Shown: in pieces, positions 1-5,973 of the stretch | How positions within the stretch are numbered: position 1 is the stretch's first letter | Layout of the letters: every line of letters starts with the position of its first letter | Assembly (NCBI GenBank): GCA_035275625.1 | Contig: DATEMK010000104.1 | Location: forward strand, 1 to 12,742 | Direction of reading: 5' to 3' | Origin: DATEMK01 sp035275625 | GTDB lineage: Bacteria > Bacteroidota > Bacteroidia > AKYH767-A > OLB10 | Length of the DNA stretch: 12,742 nucleotides | Translations under genes and position numbers: made by a program | Notes under the pieces: model-generated | Database searches by the model: none | The model's input: only the letters and a program-made list of their open reading frames with translations | What the model was told of the DNA's origin: nothing

Positions 1-871
1 AATAATTAAACCACTGCACAGGATACCGCTTCAGCATTTTTTCAACTTCGGTAACATAATGGTGCAGAAAAAAATGTATTCCTTTCTCGGTTTCCTCCGG
101 AGTTGAAGCCCGTGCAATCGCTACGGGCGCAGTAGCAAACAAATTATATTGATTGCTTCCTTCCTTCATAGCAAAAGTAATCACCACCGGCACCCCGAAC
201 TTTGCCGCCAGGTGAAAAGGACCCACAGGGAACTTTGCTTTATGCCCCATAAAATCATGTTCAATTGTTTTGCCGCCTTCACGAAAACGGTCACCATGCA
301 TCACAAGGAACTCATTATTATTAAAAGCCTCTTTTACTTTAATAAGATGTCCGAGATCATTTTCCTTAATTGGAATAATCGTCACTCTTTGTTTTGTGGT
401 AACGCTGTCAAAAAACTCTTTTATATTCTCATGCTCGTTTTCATACATCAGGATATTAATTTTAGTATTTAATCGGTTCAGCAACTGTCCCGCAACATCC
501 CAGTTGCCAATATGTGCACTCAGTAATATTCCTCCTTTACCGCCTTCGCTCAGTTTATTCAGGTTCTCTCCGCCATCACGCACCACCTTAAAATTCGTTT
601 TAATCCCTGAAAATAAAGCTACGCGGTCAAGAATCGTTTGCCCCAGCAAATAATAATTCCTGTAAACTTTTAACCGCGATTTAAAAGAGGAGTATCCCAA
701 AATATTTTTGAAATAAGAAAAGATAAATTTATTGGTGTCAGAAAAAATAAAAAAATAAAACGCTACAAAATAAAGAATGAAATATGCCGGACTTAAGCCA
801 AAAGTTTTAAGAAAGAAAAAAAAAATTTTATGCCCGGTAAGACCGCCTTTAGTCTTTCCCTTCCATGTCAT
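1..871 (-). CDS. LpxL/HtrB-like lysophospholipid acyltransferase, 3' end cut by window edge
   Basis: Inner-membrane acyltransferase of the LpxL/HtrB (lipid A biosynthesis acyltransferase) superfamily. In flexirubin and aryl-polyene clusters this type of enzyme is thought to acylate the polyene or join it to its lipid acceptor; the substrate here is inferred. I translated it by hand, since it has no stop in the window: 290 codons are visible from an ATG at 871-869. A hydrophobic stretch at about residues 27-44 is a likely membrane anchor. The catalytic HX4D motif is clear as H120-I-G-N-W-D125, followed by a GDR segment near residue 194 and a VTEVEK...YPVQWFNY region near the truncation, which is typical of the family's C-terminus. 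Its ATG overlaps the stop of the upstream carrier-protein gene (ATGA, 871-868), so the two are probably translationally coupled. A family enzyme is usually about 290-310 aa, so little is missing. Confidence 0.9.
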   Translation of the reverse strand, partial: MTWKGKTKGGLTGHKIFFFFLKTFGLSPAYFILYFVAFYFFIFSDTNKFIFSYFKNILGYSSFKSRLKVYRNYYLLGQTILDRVALFSGIKTNFKVVRDGGENLNKLSEGGKGGILLSAHIGNWDVAGQLLNRLNTKINILMYENEHENIKEFFDSVTTKQRVTIIPIKENDLGHLIKVKEAFNNNEFLVMHGDRFREGGKTIEHDFMGHKAKFPVGPFHLAAKFGVPVVITFAMKEGSNQYNLFATAPVAIARASTPEETEKGIHFFLHHYVTEVEKMLKRYPVQWFNY

Positions 872-1125
872 GCACTTTGCTTTTCAGCCACCTTGCCGAT
901 CACGTAATCATAAAAGTTTTGAAAAGTGTGAATGGTCTGAAAATCTTGGGCAACTACCTTGAAACCAAAATTGCTTTCAATCACCACCACCAGGTCAACA
1001 TAATCAAGGCTGTCTAATTCAAGCGTTTCGCGAAGGTTGGCATCGGGCTTAATCTTTTCGCCATCCACTTCAAACTCATCCACCAGAAACTCGTTGATTT
1101 TTTGAATAATTTCTTCGTTGGTCAT
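868..1125 (-). CDS. Acyl carrier protein (phosphopantetheine attachment site)
   Basis: Small acidic acyl carrier protein of 85 aa that would carry the growing polyene chain as a thioester. The attachment motif LELDSLDYVDL is intact, with the modified serine at residue 39 counted from the ATG used here. Helical, Glu/Asp-rich sequence on both sides is normal for the family. I chose the ATG at 1125-1123. A longer reading from a TTG at 1146 adds seven residues and overlaps the ketosynthase stop by 14 nt; the added residues (MQATNHK) lie before the usual ACP start, so it is less likely. There is no clear Shine-Dalgarno site, only A-rich sequence. The gene sits 7 nt after the ketosynthase stop and overlaps the acyltransferase start, so it is the middle gene of a compact operon. 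It is a specialised pathway ACP rather than a clear housekeeping AcpP, judged mainly from the setting. Confidence 0.93.
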   Translation of the reverse strand: MTNEEIIQKINEFLVDEFEVDGEKIKPDANLRETLELDSLDYVDLVVVIESNFGFKVVAQDFQTIHTFQNFYDYVIGKVAEKQSA

Positions 1126-1132
1126 TTTATGG

Positions 1133-2359
1133 TTAGTTGCCTGCAAATTTCGTAATAATTATGGAAGAATTAGTACCCCCGAAACCAAAAGAATTGGATA
1201 AGAAGGTTTTAATCTTTGTTTCCCTGGTTTCCGCTGCAATATTAAGCTTAGCCGAATCCTCATCAGGATTATCAAAGTTAATGTTAGGCGCCACAAAAGA
1301 ATTATGCATCATCAACAGGGAATAAACAATCTCGCTCGCTCCTGCCATCCAGCATTCATGTCCTGTCATGCTCTTGGTAGAGCTGATCAGCGGGCGCGAA
1401 GTTCCGAAAATTTTATCAATTGCCTGCGCTTCCGTCTTATCGCCTGCCGGAGTTCCCGTAGCATGAGCATTTATATAATCAATATCAGATTCTTTCATTC
1501 CCGCATCTTTCATGGCCATCTCCAGTGATTTCACCTGACCTTCCACACTGGAATTGGAAATATGGGCGCCATTGGAAGAAAACCCATAACCTGTAATTTC
1601 ACCTAAAATGGGAGCGCCTCTTTGCAAAGCAGATTCGAGGCTTTCCAGGATAACAGTAGCTGCGCCTCCGCTCGGAACCAATCCATCCCGGTCACGGTCA
1701 AACGGGCGCGAAGCTTTTGCAGGTTCATTTTCCCTTGCCGAAAATGCGCTCAACCCGTCAAAGCTTCCAAATGCAAAACTGTTTACTTCCTGGGCGCCTC
1801 CGCAAATGATTTGTTTCTGCAATCCTGTTTTAATCAAAAGATAACCCATCCCGATCGCATGCGAACCGCTTGCACAGGCAGCGCTTATTGTAAAATTAAT
1901 TCCTTTCAATTTTAAAATCGTGCTCAGGTTCATCGTCACTGTTGAATTCATACTCTGAAAAATAGAACCCGAACCCACAAGCGCTGTATCTTTTTTTGCC
2001 CTGATAATATCCACCGCTTCGATCACTGCACGGGCAGAACTGTCGTTACCAAAAATAATTCCTGTATCATTCTCTTCAGGAAATTCAGGGTTGATCTGTG
2101 CATTAGCCAATGCCTCCATTGTTGACAAATAAGCATATTCTGCTTCTTCAGACAGCCCCACACGCGCCCTTCTGTCCAGTTTGCCTTTCAATTGCGGCTT
2201 TTCAACAATGCCCGTCAGCGCTGAGCGGTATCCTTCCGGTTTTCGCATCGGATCAATGCCAATTCCTGACCTTCCTTTGAAAAGGGAATCTCTTACTTCT
2301 TCAATGTTTTTTCCTAAGCAAGAATAAATTCCGATGCCTGTTATTACTACTCTATTCAT
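1133..2359 (-). CDS. Beta-ketoacyl-ACP synthase (KAS II / FabF-like) of an aryl-polyene pathway
   Basis: Condensing enzyme of 408 aa, full length for a KAS I/II protein. It would extend the ACP-bound chain by two carbons with malonyl-ACP. The catalytic triad is complete: C162 in SAACASGSHA, H299 in NAHATGTPAGD and H334 in STKSMTGH, with the supporting K329. The glycine-rich C-terminal signature FGFGGTNSS is at residues 391-399. The usual small-residue stretch after the second His (GHxxGAAG) reads GHECWMAGAS here; bulky Cys and Trp at this point fit a branch distinct from FabF, and I associate it with flexirubin ketosynthases from memory. The intact Cys argues for an active ketosynthase, not a chain-length-factor partner. 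It begins at ATG 2359. A 130-bp repeat-rich gap separates it from FabG, so it might have its own promoter, though I see no clear one. Confidence 0.93.
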   Translation of the reverse strand: MNRVVITGIGIYSCLGKNIEEVRDSLFKGRSGIGIDPMRKPEGYRSALTGIVEKPQLKGKLDRRARVGLSEEAEYAYLSTMEALANAQINPEFPEENDTGIIFGNDSSARAVIEAVDIIRAKKDTALVGSGSIFQSMNSTVTMNLSTILKLKGINFTISAACASGSHAIGMGYLLIKTGLQKQIICGGAQEVNSFAFGSFDGLSAFSARENEPAKASRPFDRDRDGLVPSGGAATVILESLESALQRGAPILGEITGYGFSSNGAHISNSSVEGQVKSLEMAMKDAGMKESDIDYINAHATGTPAGDKTEAQAIDKIFGTSRPLISSTKSMTGHECWMAGASEIVYSLLMMHNSFVAPNINFDNPDEDSAKLNIAAETRETKIKTFLSNSFGFGGTNSSIIITKFAGN

Positions 2360-2367
2360 TCTTTATT

Positions 2368-2417
2368 GGTTGATTCTGTTAATCATGTTGATTGTGTTAA
2401 TTAAATAAAAATCAACC
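2368..2417. repeat. 8-bp inverted repeat upstream of the ketosynthase gene
   Basis: GGTTGATT (2368-2375) and AATCAACC (2410-2417) are perfect inverted copies separated by 34 bp of AT-rich sequence that itself contains TTGATT-like words. It lies 9-58 bp upstream of the ketosynthase ATG. It could form a hairpin in the leader or bind a dimeric protein; nothing else supports either role. Confidence 0.4.
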
Positions 2418-2436
2418 ATTAAACATAATTAATTTA

Positions 2437-2493
2437 ATTACCATGATTACCTCAATTACCTAATTACCCAAATTACCTGATTACCCAAATTAC
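2437..2493. repeat. ATTACC short tandem array between FabG and ketosynthase genes
   Basis: Seven copies of ATTAC(C) begin at 2437, 2446, 2455, 2463, 2472, 2480 and 2489, spaced 9, 9, 8, 9, 8 and 9 bases. The first six are full ATTACC. The last copy overlaps the TAA stop codon of the FabG gene (2492-2490 on the minus strand). On the coding strand the unit reads GGTAAT. The regular but imperfect period points to slippage or a degenerate simple repeat and not to a set of protein sites, though a role in mRNA stability between the two genes cannot be excluded. Confidence 0.75.
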
Positions 2494-3218
2494 GAATACA
2501 ATCCACCATTCACCGAAATAACCTGCCCTGAAACATAAGAAGCTTTGCGCGATGCAAGAAAAGCAACCACATCTGCCACTTCATCCGGTTCACCAAAACG
2601 GTTGGCGGGGATTAATGCTTTAAAATCCTTTTCATTCAAATCCTTTGTCATGTCTGTGTTAATAAAACCGGGAGCTACTGCATTTACTGTGATGCCGCGT
2701 CTTCCCACTTCCTGTGCAAGAGCTTTGGTAGCTCCTATTACTGCCGCTTTCGAAGCTGAATAGTTCGTTTGTCCGGGTAATCCTTTTAATCCGGACAAAG
2801 ATACGATATTAATCACTCTCCCGTATTTTTTTACCAGCATGTCTTTGATGATTATCCGTGTCACAAAAAAGAATCCGCCCACACTGATGTCCATCACACG
2901 GTTCCAGTCATCATTGGTCATCCACATTAATAAATTATCCTTCCGTATTCCTGCATTGTTCACCACTACTTCAATCTTTTTGTCAGGATTGCTGTCAATC
3001 CATTTTTGCAAATTGTTCTCCACTTCTTCCTGCTTTGAGACATCAAATTTCATTAGTTCGGCAGTACAACCTTTTTCTTCCACCAACGATTTTGTTTTTT
3101 GCGCTTCCTCATCATTTGAAGCGTAATTGATGAGCAGGTTATAACCCATCTCGGCAAGTTTTACACAAATTGCCCTTCCGATCCCCCGTGATCCCCCCGT
3201 TACAAATGCATAATTCAT
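2490..3218 (-). CDS. fabG: 3-oxoacyl-ACP reductase, FabG-type short-chain dehydrogenase
   Basis: NAD(P)H-dependent short-chain dehydrogenase of 242 aa, the normal FabG length. It would reduce the 3-keto group after each condensation. Visible parts in order: Rossmann cofactor motif TGGSRGIG (residues 7-14), NNAG at 87-90, and the catalytic Ser140, Tyr153 and Lys157 in the NIVSLSG...YSASK segment, then VAPGFINTDM at 182-190 and a C-terminal VSGQVISVNGG. DNLLMWM (94-100) matches the FabG substrate-loop region closely. One departure: the Asn that completes the SDR tetrad (N110 in E. coli FabG, in ETNLSS) falls at Ser112 here (DISVGG). It starts at ATG 3218 and follows the ammonia-lyase gene after 210 bp. 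I read it as the pathway ketoreductase, not the housekeeping copy, from context only. Confidence 0.92.
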   Translation of the reverse strand: MNYAFVTGGSRGIGRAICVKLAEMGYNLLINYASNDEEAQKTKSLVEEKGCTAELMKFDVSKQEEVENNLQKWIDSNPDKKIEVVVNNAGIRKDNLLMWMTNDDWNRVMDISVGGFFFVTRIIIKDMLVKKYGRVINIVSLSGLKGLPGQTNYSASKAAVIGATKALAQEVGRRGITVNAVAPGFINTDMTKDLNEKDFKALIPANRFGEPDEVADVVAFLASRKASYVSGQVISVNGGLYS

Positions 3219-3263
3219 AAATGAGTTGAATTAGTAATACGTATCATGGATTGAATTATTTTT

Positions 3264-3361
3264 ACCACATAGGCACATATAAAACATAGAAATTCACATA
3301 GGGACTTTCTTAATTTTAAAACTATGTATTTTTCTTATGTGAACTATCTGTCTATTGTGGT
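3264..3361. repeat. Degenerate palindromic element between lyase and FabG genes
   Basis: About 98 bp with nested inverted arms: ACCACA (3264-3269) against TGTGGT (3356-3361), and TTCACATA (3293-3300) against TATGTGAA (3336-3343). Further CACATA/CATAG words lie between. It fills most of the 210-bp gap between two same-strand genes. The form resembles the short palindromic intergenic repeats seen in Bacteroidota genomes. It may act as an mRNA hairpin between the two genes; there is no T-run that would make it a terminator. Confidence 0.55.
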
Positions 3362-3428
3362 TCATTTATTTTTAATTTTCAACTCTTGATTCGGATTAGT
3401 AAACAAAAAACAAAATTAAAAGATTTAT

Positions 3429-4967
3429 TCAGTTTAATTTCTTCCGATTCTCAAAAAGAAAATCACGGATTTTTTTTATTTCAACATATTTAGGAGTGTC
3501 TTGCTCAAAACGCGGAACTAATTTCCGGAGCGAATCAAAAATTTTCATAGAGAAAGAAGAAAGCCTGTCGTGGTAATTCAGGAAGTCTATTGCCTGCAAT
3601 ATGGTGATGAATTCAATCGCGAGAACTTCAAAAGTATTTTCAATAACCTTGTTTGAAATGAGTGCAGAGTTAGTTCCCATGCTCACAATATCCTGGTTGT
3701 CGTTATTGCTCGGAATGCTGTGCACGTACACAGGAAAACAGAGCGATTGATTTTCTGCAACTGTTGAAGTTGCGGTAAACTGGGCTCCCTGCATCCCTAA
3801 ATTTAATCCGAACTTTCCAAGATTTACAAATGGCGGAAGCTTTTCGTTCAGCCTCGGGTTGAGCAAATAGTTGAGCTGTCTTTCTGCTAGCATAGAAAGT
3901 TTGGTGACAGCCATTTTTATTTTGTCCATCTCAAACGAAACATAATCGCCATGAAAATTTCCACCGTGGAATACGTCCCCGTTTTTACTGTCAATTACCG
4001 GGTTGTCATTTACTGAATTCAATTCATTAATGATAATATTTTCTGCGCTCACAAGCGTATCCATCACAGGGCCTAAAATCTGCGGCACACAGCGGACAGA
4101 ATAAAATTCCTGCACCTTGCTGCGCAAGAGCGTATCCTCCACTTTCTTATTGTATAAATGGTCGGCACGTTTTCTCACTGATTTGCTGTCCGACAAAAAA
4201 GTCCGCATAGCTTCGGCCACTTTTTGCTGGCCTAAATGCAGTTTCACTTCATTTAATTCTTTGGAATAATGGTCGTCATAAGATTCGACAATCTCAGAAA
4301 TCATCACCGAAGCAGCGACTGACCAATATACCAGCGACTGTGAATAAACTAAATTCAGCAAGCCGATCCCTGTCATAGCAGAAGTGCCGTTCATCAAAGC
4401 CAATCCTTCCCGGAATTTTATTTTCATCGGTGAAAGCTTGTGATCAGCAAAGGCTTTGTCAGTGCTCATAAGCTTTCCACCGGCACTTACTTCTCCTTCC
4501 CCGATCATGGTCAGGGCAAGATGTGCAAGCTGCACCAGATCACCGCTTGCACCCAAACCTCCGTGTTCATAAATGACGGGGCAAATATTTTTATTGATCA
4601 GGTCCCGGAGCAGCAGAACTGCATCCGGGTGAATTCCTGAATAGCCTTTCAGTAAAGTATTCAGGCGTGCAACCATCATGCTCTTTACAAAAATATCCGG
4701 CAATGCTTTTCCAGAACCTGTGCAATGGCTGCGGATAAGATTGTACTGCAATTGCACCTGCTCGGCTTCATTCACGCGGTATTGAGCCATCGGGCCCAGG
4801 CCGGTATTGATTCCGTAAATGACTTTATCTTTTGAAAAATTTTCAAGAAAAGTGTAATTGGTCTTTATTTGTTCTAAAACCTTCTCATCAATTTCAACAG
4901 GTTCATTAGCAAACAAAATCTTTTGCCAATCCTCCAAACTAAAATTCCTGTCTCCTGAGATAATCAT
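3429..4967 (-). CDS. Aromatic amino acid (tyrosine/histidine) ammonia-lyase, MIO enzyme
   Basis: Cytosolic ammonia-lyase of 512 aa. In flexirubin clusters this enzyme turns tyrosine into 4-coumarate, the aryl starter of the polyene. The self-forming MIO cofactor triad is Ala140-Ser141-Gly142 in GGLGASGDLVQLAHLAL. The catalytic Tyr51 (IYGINTGLG), Asn193 (LMNGTS) and the YSVRCVPQ and NDNPVID segments are present, as is SIPSNNDNQDIVS near the C-terminus. Ser80-His81 sits at the selectivity position; SH usually suggests histidine, but the F. johnsoniae tyrosine ammonia-lyase, as I recall it, has the same NLIRSH context and matches along the whole length. Gene context therefore favours tyrosine. 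It begins at ATG 4967 and has 362 bp upstream shared with the divergent LytTR gene. It is the first gene of the left-arm set. Confidence 0.93.
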   Translation of the reverse strand: MIISGDRNFSLEDWQKILFANEPVEIDEKVLEQIKTNYTFLENFSKDKVIYGINTGLGPMAQYRVNEAEQVQLQYNLIRSHCTGSGKALPDIFVKSMMVARLNTLLKGYSGIHPDAVLLLRDLINKNICPVIYEHGGLGASGDLVQLAHLALTMIGEGEVSAGGKLMSTDKAFADHKLSPMKIKFREGLALMNGTSAMTGIGLLNLVYSQSLVYWSVAASVMISEIVESYDDHYSKELNEVKLHLGQQKVAEAMRTFLSDSKSVRKRADHLYNKKVEDTLLRSKVQEFYSVRCVPQILGPVMDTLVSAENIIINELNSVNDNPVIDSKNGDVFHGGNFHGDYVSFEMDKIKMAVTKLSMLAERQLNYLLNPRLNEKLPPFVNLGKFGLNLGMQGAQFTATSTVAENQSLCFPVYVHSIPSNNDNQDIVSMGTNSALISNKVIENTFEVLAIEFITILQAIDFLNYHDRLSSFSMKIFDSLRKLVPRFEQDTPKYVEIKKIRDFLFENRKKLN

Positions 4968-5142
4968 TTAATATTCTTTTGTGCGGTTAGGAAAAAATGC
5001 GTGCAAATATCAGAAAGTTTTGGTAAATGTGTAGTCATACCTGATTATCTCAATGAACTCTGTACGTTAAACAGATATGAGCCAAGCCTATTAAAGTACA
5101 GATTTTTTTTCAATCCCCGATAATTAACAATTTGATTTCGTA

Positions 5143-5150
5143 TATCTTTG
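5143..5150 (+). promoter_or_regulatory. Bacteroidota-type -7 box for the LytTR gene
   Basis: TATCTTTG matches the Bacteroidota sigma-70 -7 consensus TAnnTTTG exactly. No good TTTG -33 box lies at the usual 17-23 bp spacing; a TTTG at 5131-5134 is too close. If used, transcription would start near 5157 and give a leader of about 170 nt carrying the two inverted repeats. Such boxes occur by chance in AT-rich DNA, so this is moderate evidence at best. Confidence 0.4.
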
Positions 5151-5183
5151 CTATGATGTGCTGTGCTTCACAGGCAATGCATC

Positions 5184-5204
5184 CTTCTTAACCCCCTTAA
5201 GAAG
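5184..5204 (+). repeat. Perfect 8-bp hairpin in the LytTR leader
   Basis: CTTCTTAA (5184-5191) and TTAAGAAG (5197-5204) are perfect inverted copies around a CCCCC loop. An A-run, not a T-run, follows on the plus strand, so it is not a terminator in that direction. It lies just before the larger inverted repeat. Confidence 0.6.
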
Positions 5205-5207
5205 AAA

Positions 5208-5279
5208 AAACAACAGTTTTTTAGTGAAATTTTTTTCCTCTGAAAGAGAAATCGGAATATTTTGAAAAAACTGTTGTTT
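5208..5279. repeat. 15-bp perfect inverted repeat upstream of the LytTR gene
   Basis: AAACAACAGTTTTTT (5208-5222) is exactly inverted at 5265-5279, with 42 bp between. The middle contains TTTCCTCT/AGAGAAA, which could pair further, so the RNA may form one long stem. It ends 50 bp before the LytTR ATG. As DNA, each arm could serve as one half of a spaced operator; as RNA, it could control the leader. The core AACAGTT/AACTGTT is the part most likely to be recognised. Confidence 0.7.
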
Positions 5280-5329
5280 GAAAAAGATTAAATTACTGTA
5301 ACAAAACAAAAACAAAGTTATCCTTTATT

Positions 5330-5692
5330 ATGAGGACAAGCCTGAAAAAGCTCCCAAAAAAAACTGCCGTTAAAAAAGTAGAGTTGCAGAATAAGAATGG
5401 AACAACTCTCGTTTCTGTTCACAAAATCATGATGGTGATGTCAGAGGGTCATAAGGTAAAAGTGCTTGTTGATTCTTTAAAACCTGCATGGTATGAACGC
5501 AATGAATCGCTCGAAAAATTTTTCTCTATTTTGCCTCGAAATAAATTTGAAAAGATAAGCAAGTTTTATATTATCAACTGGAATTATGTGCCTTCTTATT
5601 TTAACAAAGAAAAAATTATTACTTTTAATACAGGTTTTTCTGTTGAATTAAAACACAAAATAAAATTATCTGTTTTTAAAGACATACATTGA
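5330..5692 (+). CDS. Stand-alone LytTR-family DNA-binding protein
   Basis: Basic protein of 120 aa that is nearly all one LytTR domain (about residues 24-118), the DNA-binding fold of AgrA/LytR-type regulators. The family pattern can be followed: a beta strand ending in VHKIMMVMSEGHKVKVLV (29-47), a helix with SLEKFFSILP (60-69), then the signature FEKISKFYIINWNYV (73-87), equivalent to FxRIHRSYIVN, and a last strand pair KIITFNTGFSVELKHK. The usual closing Ser-Arg is replaced (VELKHK). No receiver, kinase or membrane part is present, so it is not a two-component regulator on its own; only a Lys-rich tail of about 20 residues precedes the domain. It begins at ATG 5330. Divergence from the lyase gene makes it a candidate regulator of the pigment genes. 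I see no terminator after it, so read-through into the next gene is possible. Confidence 0.82.
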   Translation: MRTSLKKLPKKTAVKKVELQNKNGTTLVSVHKIMMVMSEGHKVKVLVDSLKPAWYERNESLEKFFSILPRNKFEKISKFYIINWNYVPSYFNKEKIITFNTGFSVELKHKIKLSVFKDIH

Positions 5693-5973
5693 TTGGTCCG
5701 TTTCAGGAATGAAATCTGCATTCCGGGTATCGAATCTTCATTCATGCATCGAAAAACGCATTGGGAGTAATTAAATCCCGATGCTAAGTAAAAGATTTTC
5801 ATTTGAGGTAATTTATCTGCATTGCAGGTAACCGCGCTTACCAAACCACTTTTGCGATAGTATATTGCTACATTGTTTACATCTGCTCTTTCTGCACAAA
5901 AAAACAAATCATTTCAAAATGGGAAATTTATATAACTAATGATTAATTCAAACTAATATTAACAAATAAATAA

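Larger units (their letters stand above)
4968..5329. other. Divergent intergenic region between lyase and LytTR genes
   Basis: 362 bp without a convincing gene, placed between divergent starts, so it should hold both promoters. On the plus strand there is a perfect TAnnTTTG box at 5143-5150, then a short G/C-loop hairpin (5184-5204) and a long-armed inverted repeat (5208-5279) before the LytTR ATG at 5330. On the minus strand the best lyase promoter candidate is GATATTTG (5011-5004), one base off the consensus and without a clear -33 element. The part from 5012 to 5142 shows nothing I recognise. Confidence 0.6.

Noticed and set aside
149..653. Two overlapping plus-strand open frames
   Set aside because: They lie opposite the acyltransferase frame, whose HX4D motif and operon position are clear; their products show no recognisable family.
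868..1146. Longer ACP reading from a TTG at 1146
   Set aside because: It needs a rare start, overlaps the ketosynthase by 14 nt and adds residues outside the ACP fold; the ATG at 1125 fits better.
2437..2493. CRISPR array
   Set aside because: Units of 6 bases at 8-9 base spacing are far too short for CRISPR repeats and spacers.
5004..5011. GATATTTG on the minus strand as the lyase promoter
   Set aside because: One base off the TAnnTTTG consensus and no -33 element at the right spacing; kept only as a remark in the intergenic entry.
5706..5724. GGAATG/CATTCC hairpin after the LytTR gene as a terminator
   Set aside because: The stem is only 6 bp, is in an AT-rich setting, and no T-run follows.
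5596..5907. Minus-strand frame of 103 codons
   Set aside because: It overlaps the end of the LytTR gene on the opposite strand, has no recognisable domain and a Cys-rich, unconvincing composition.
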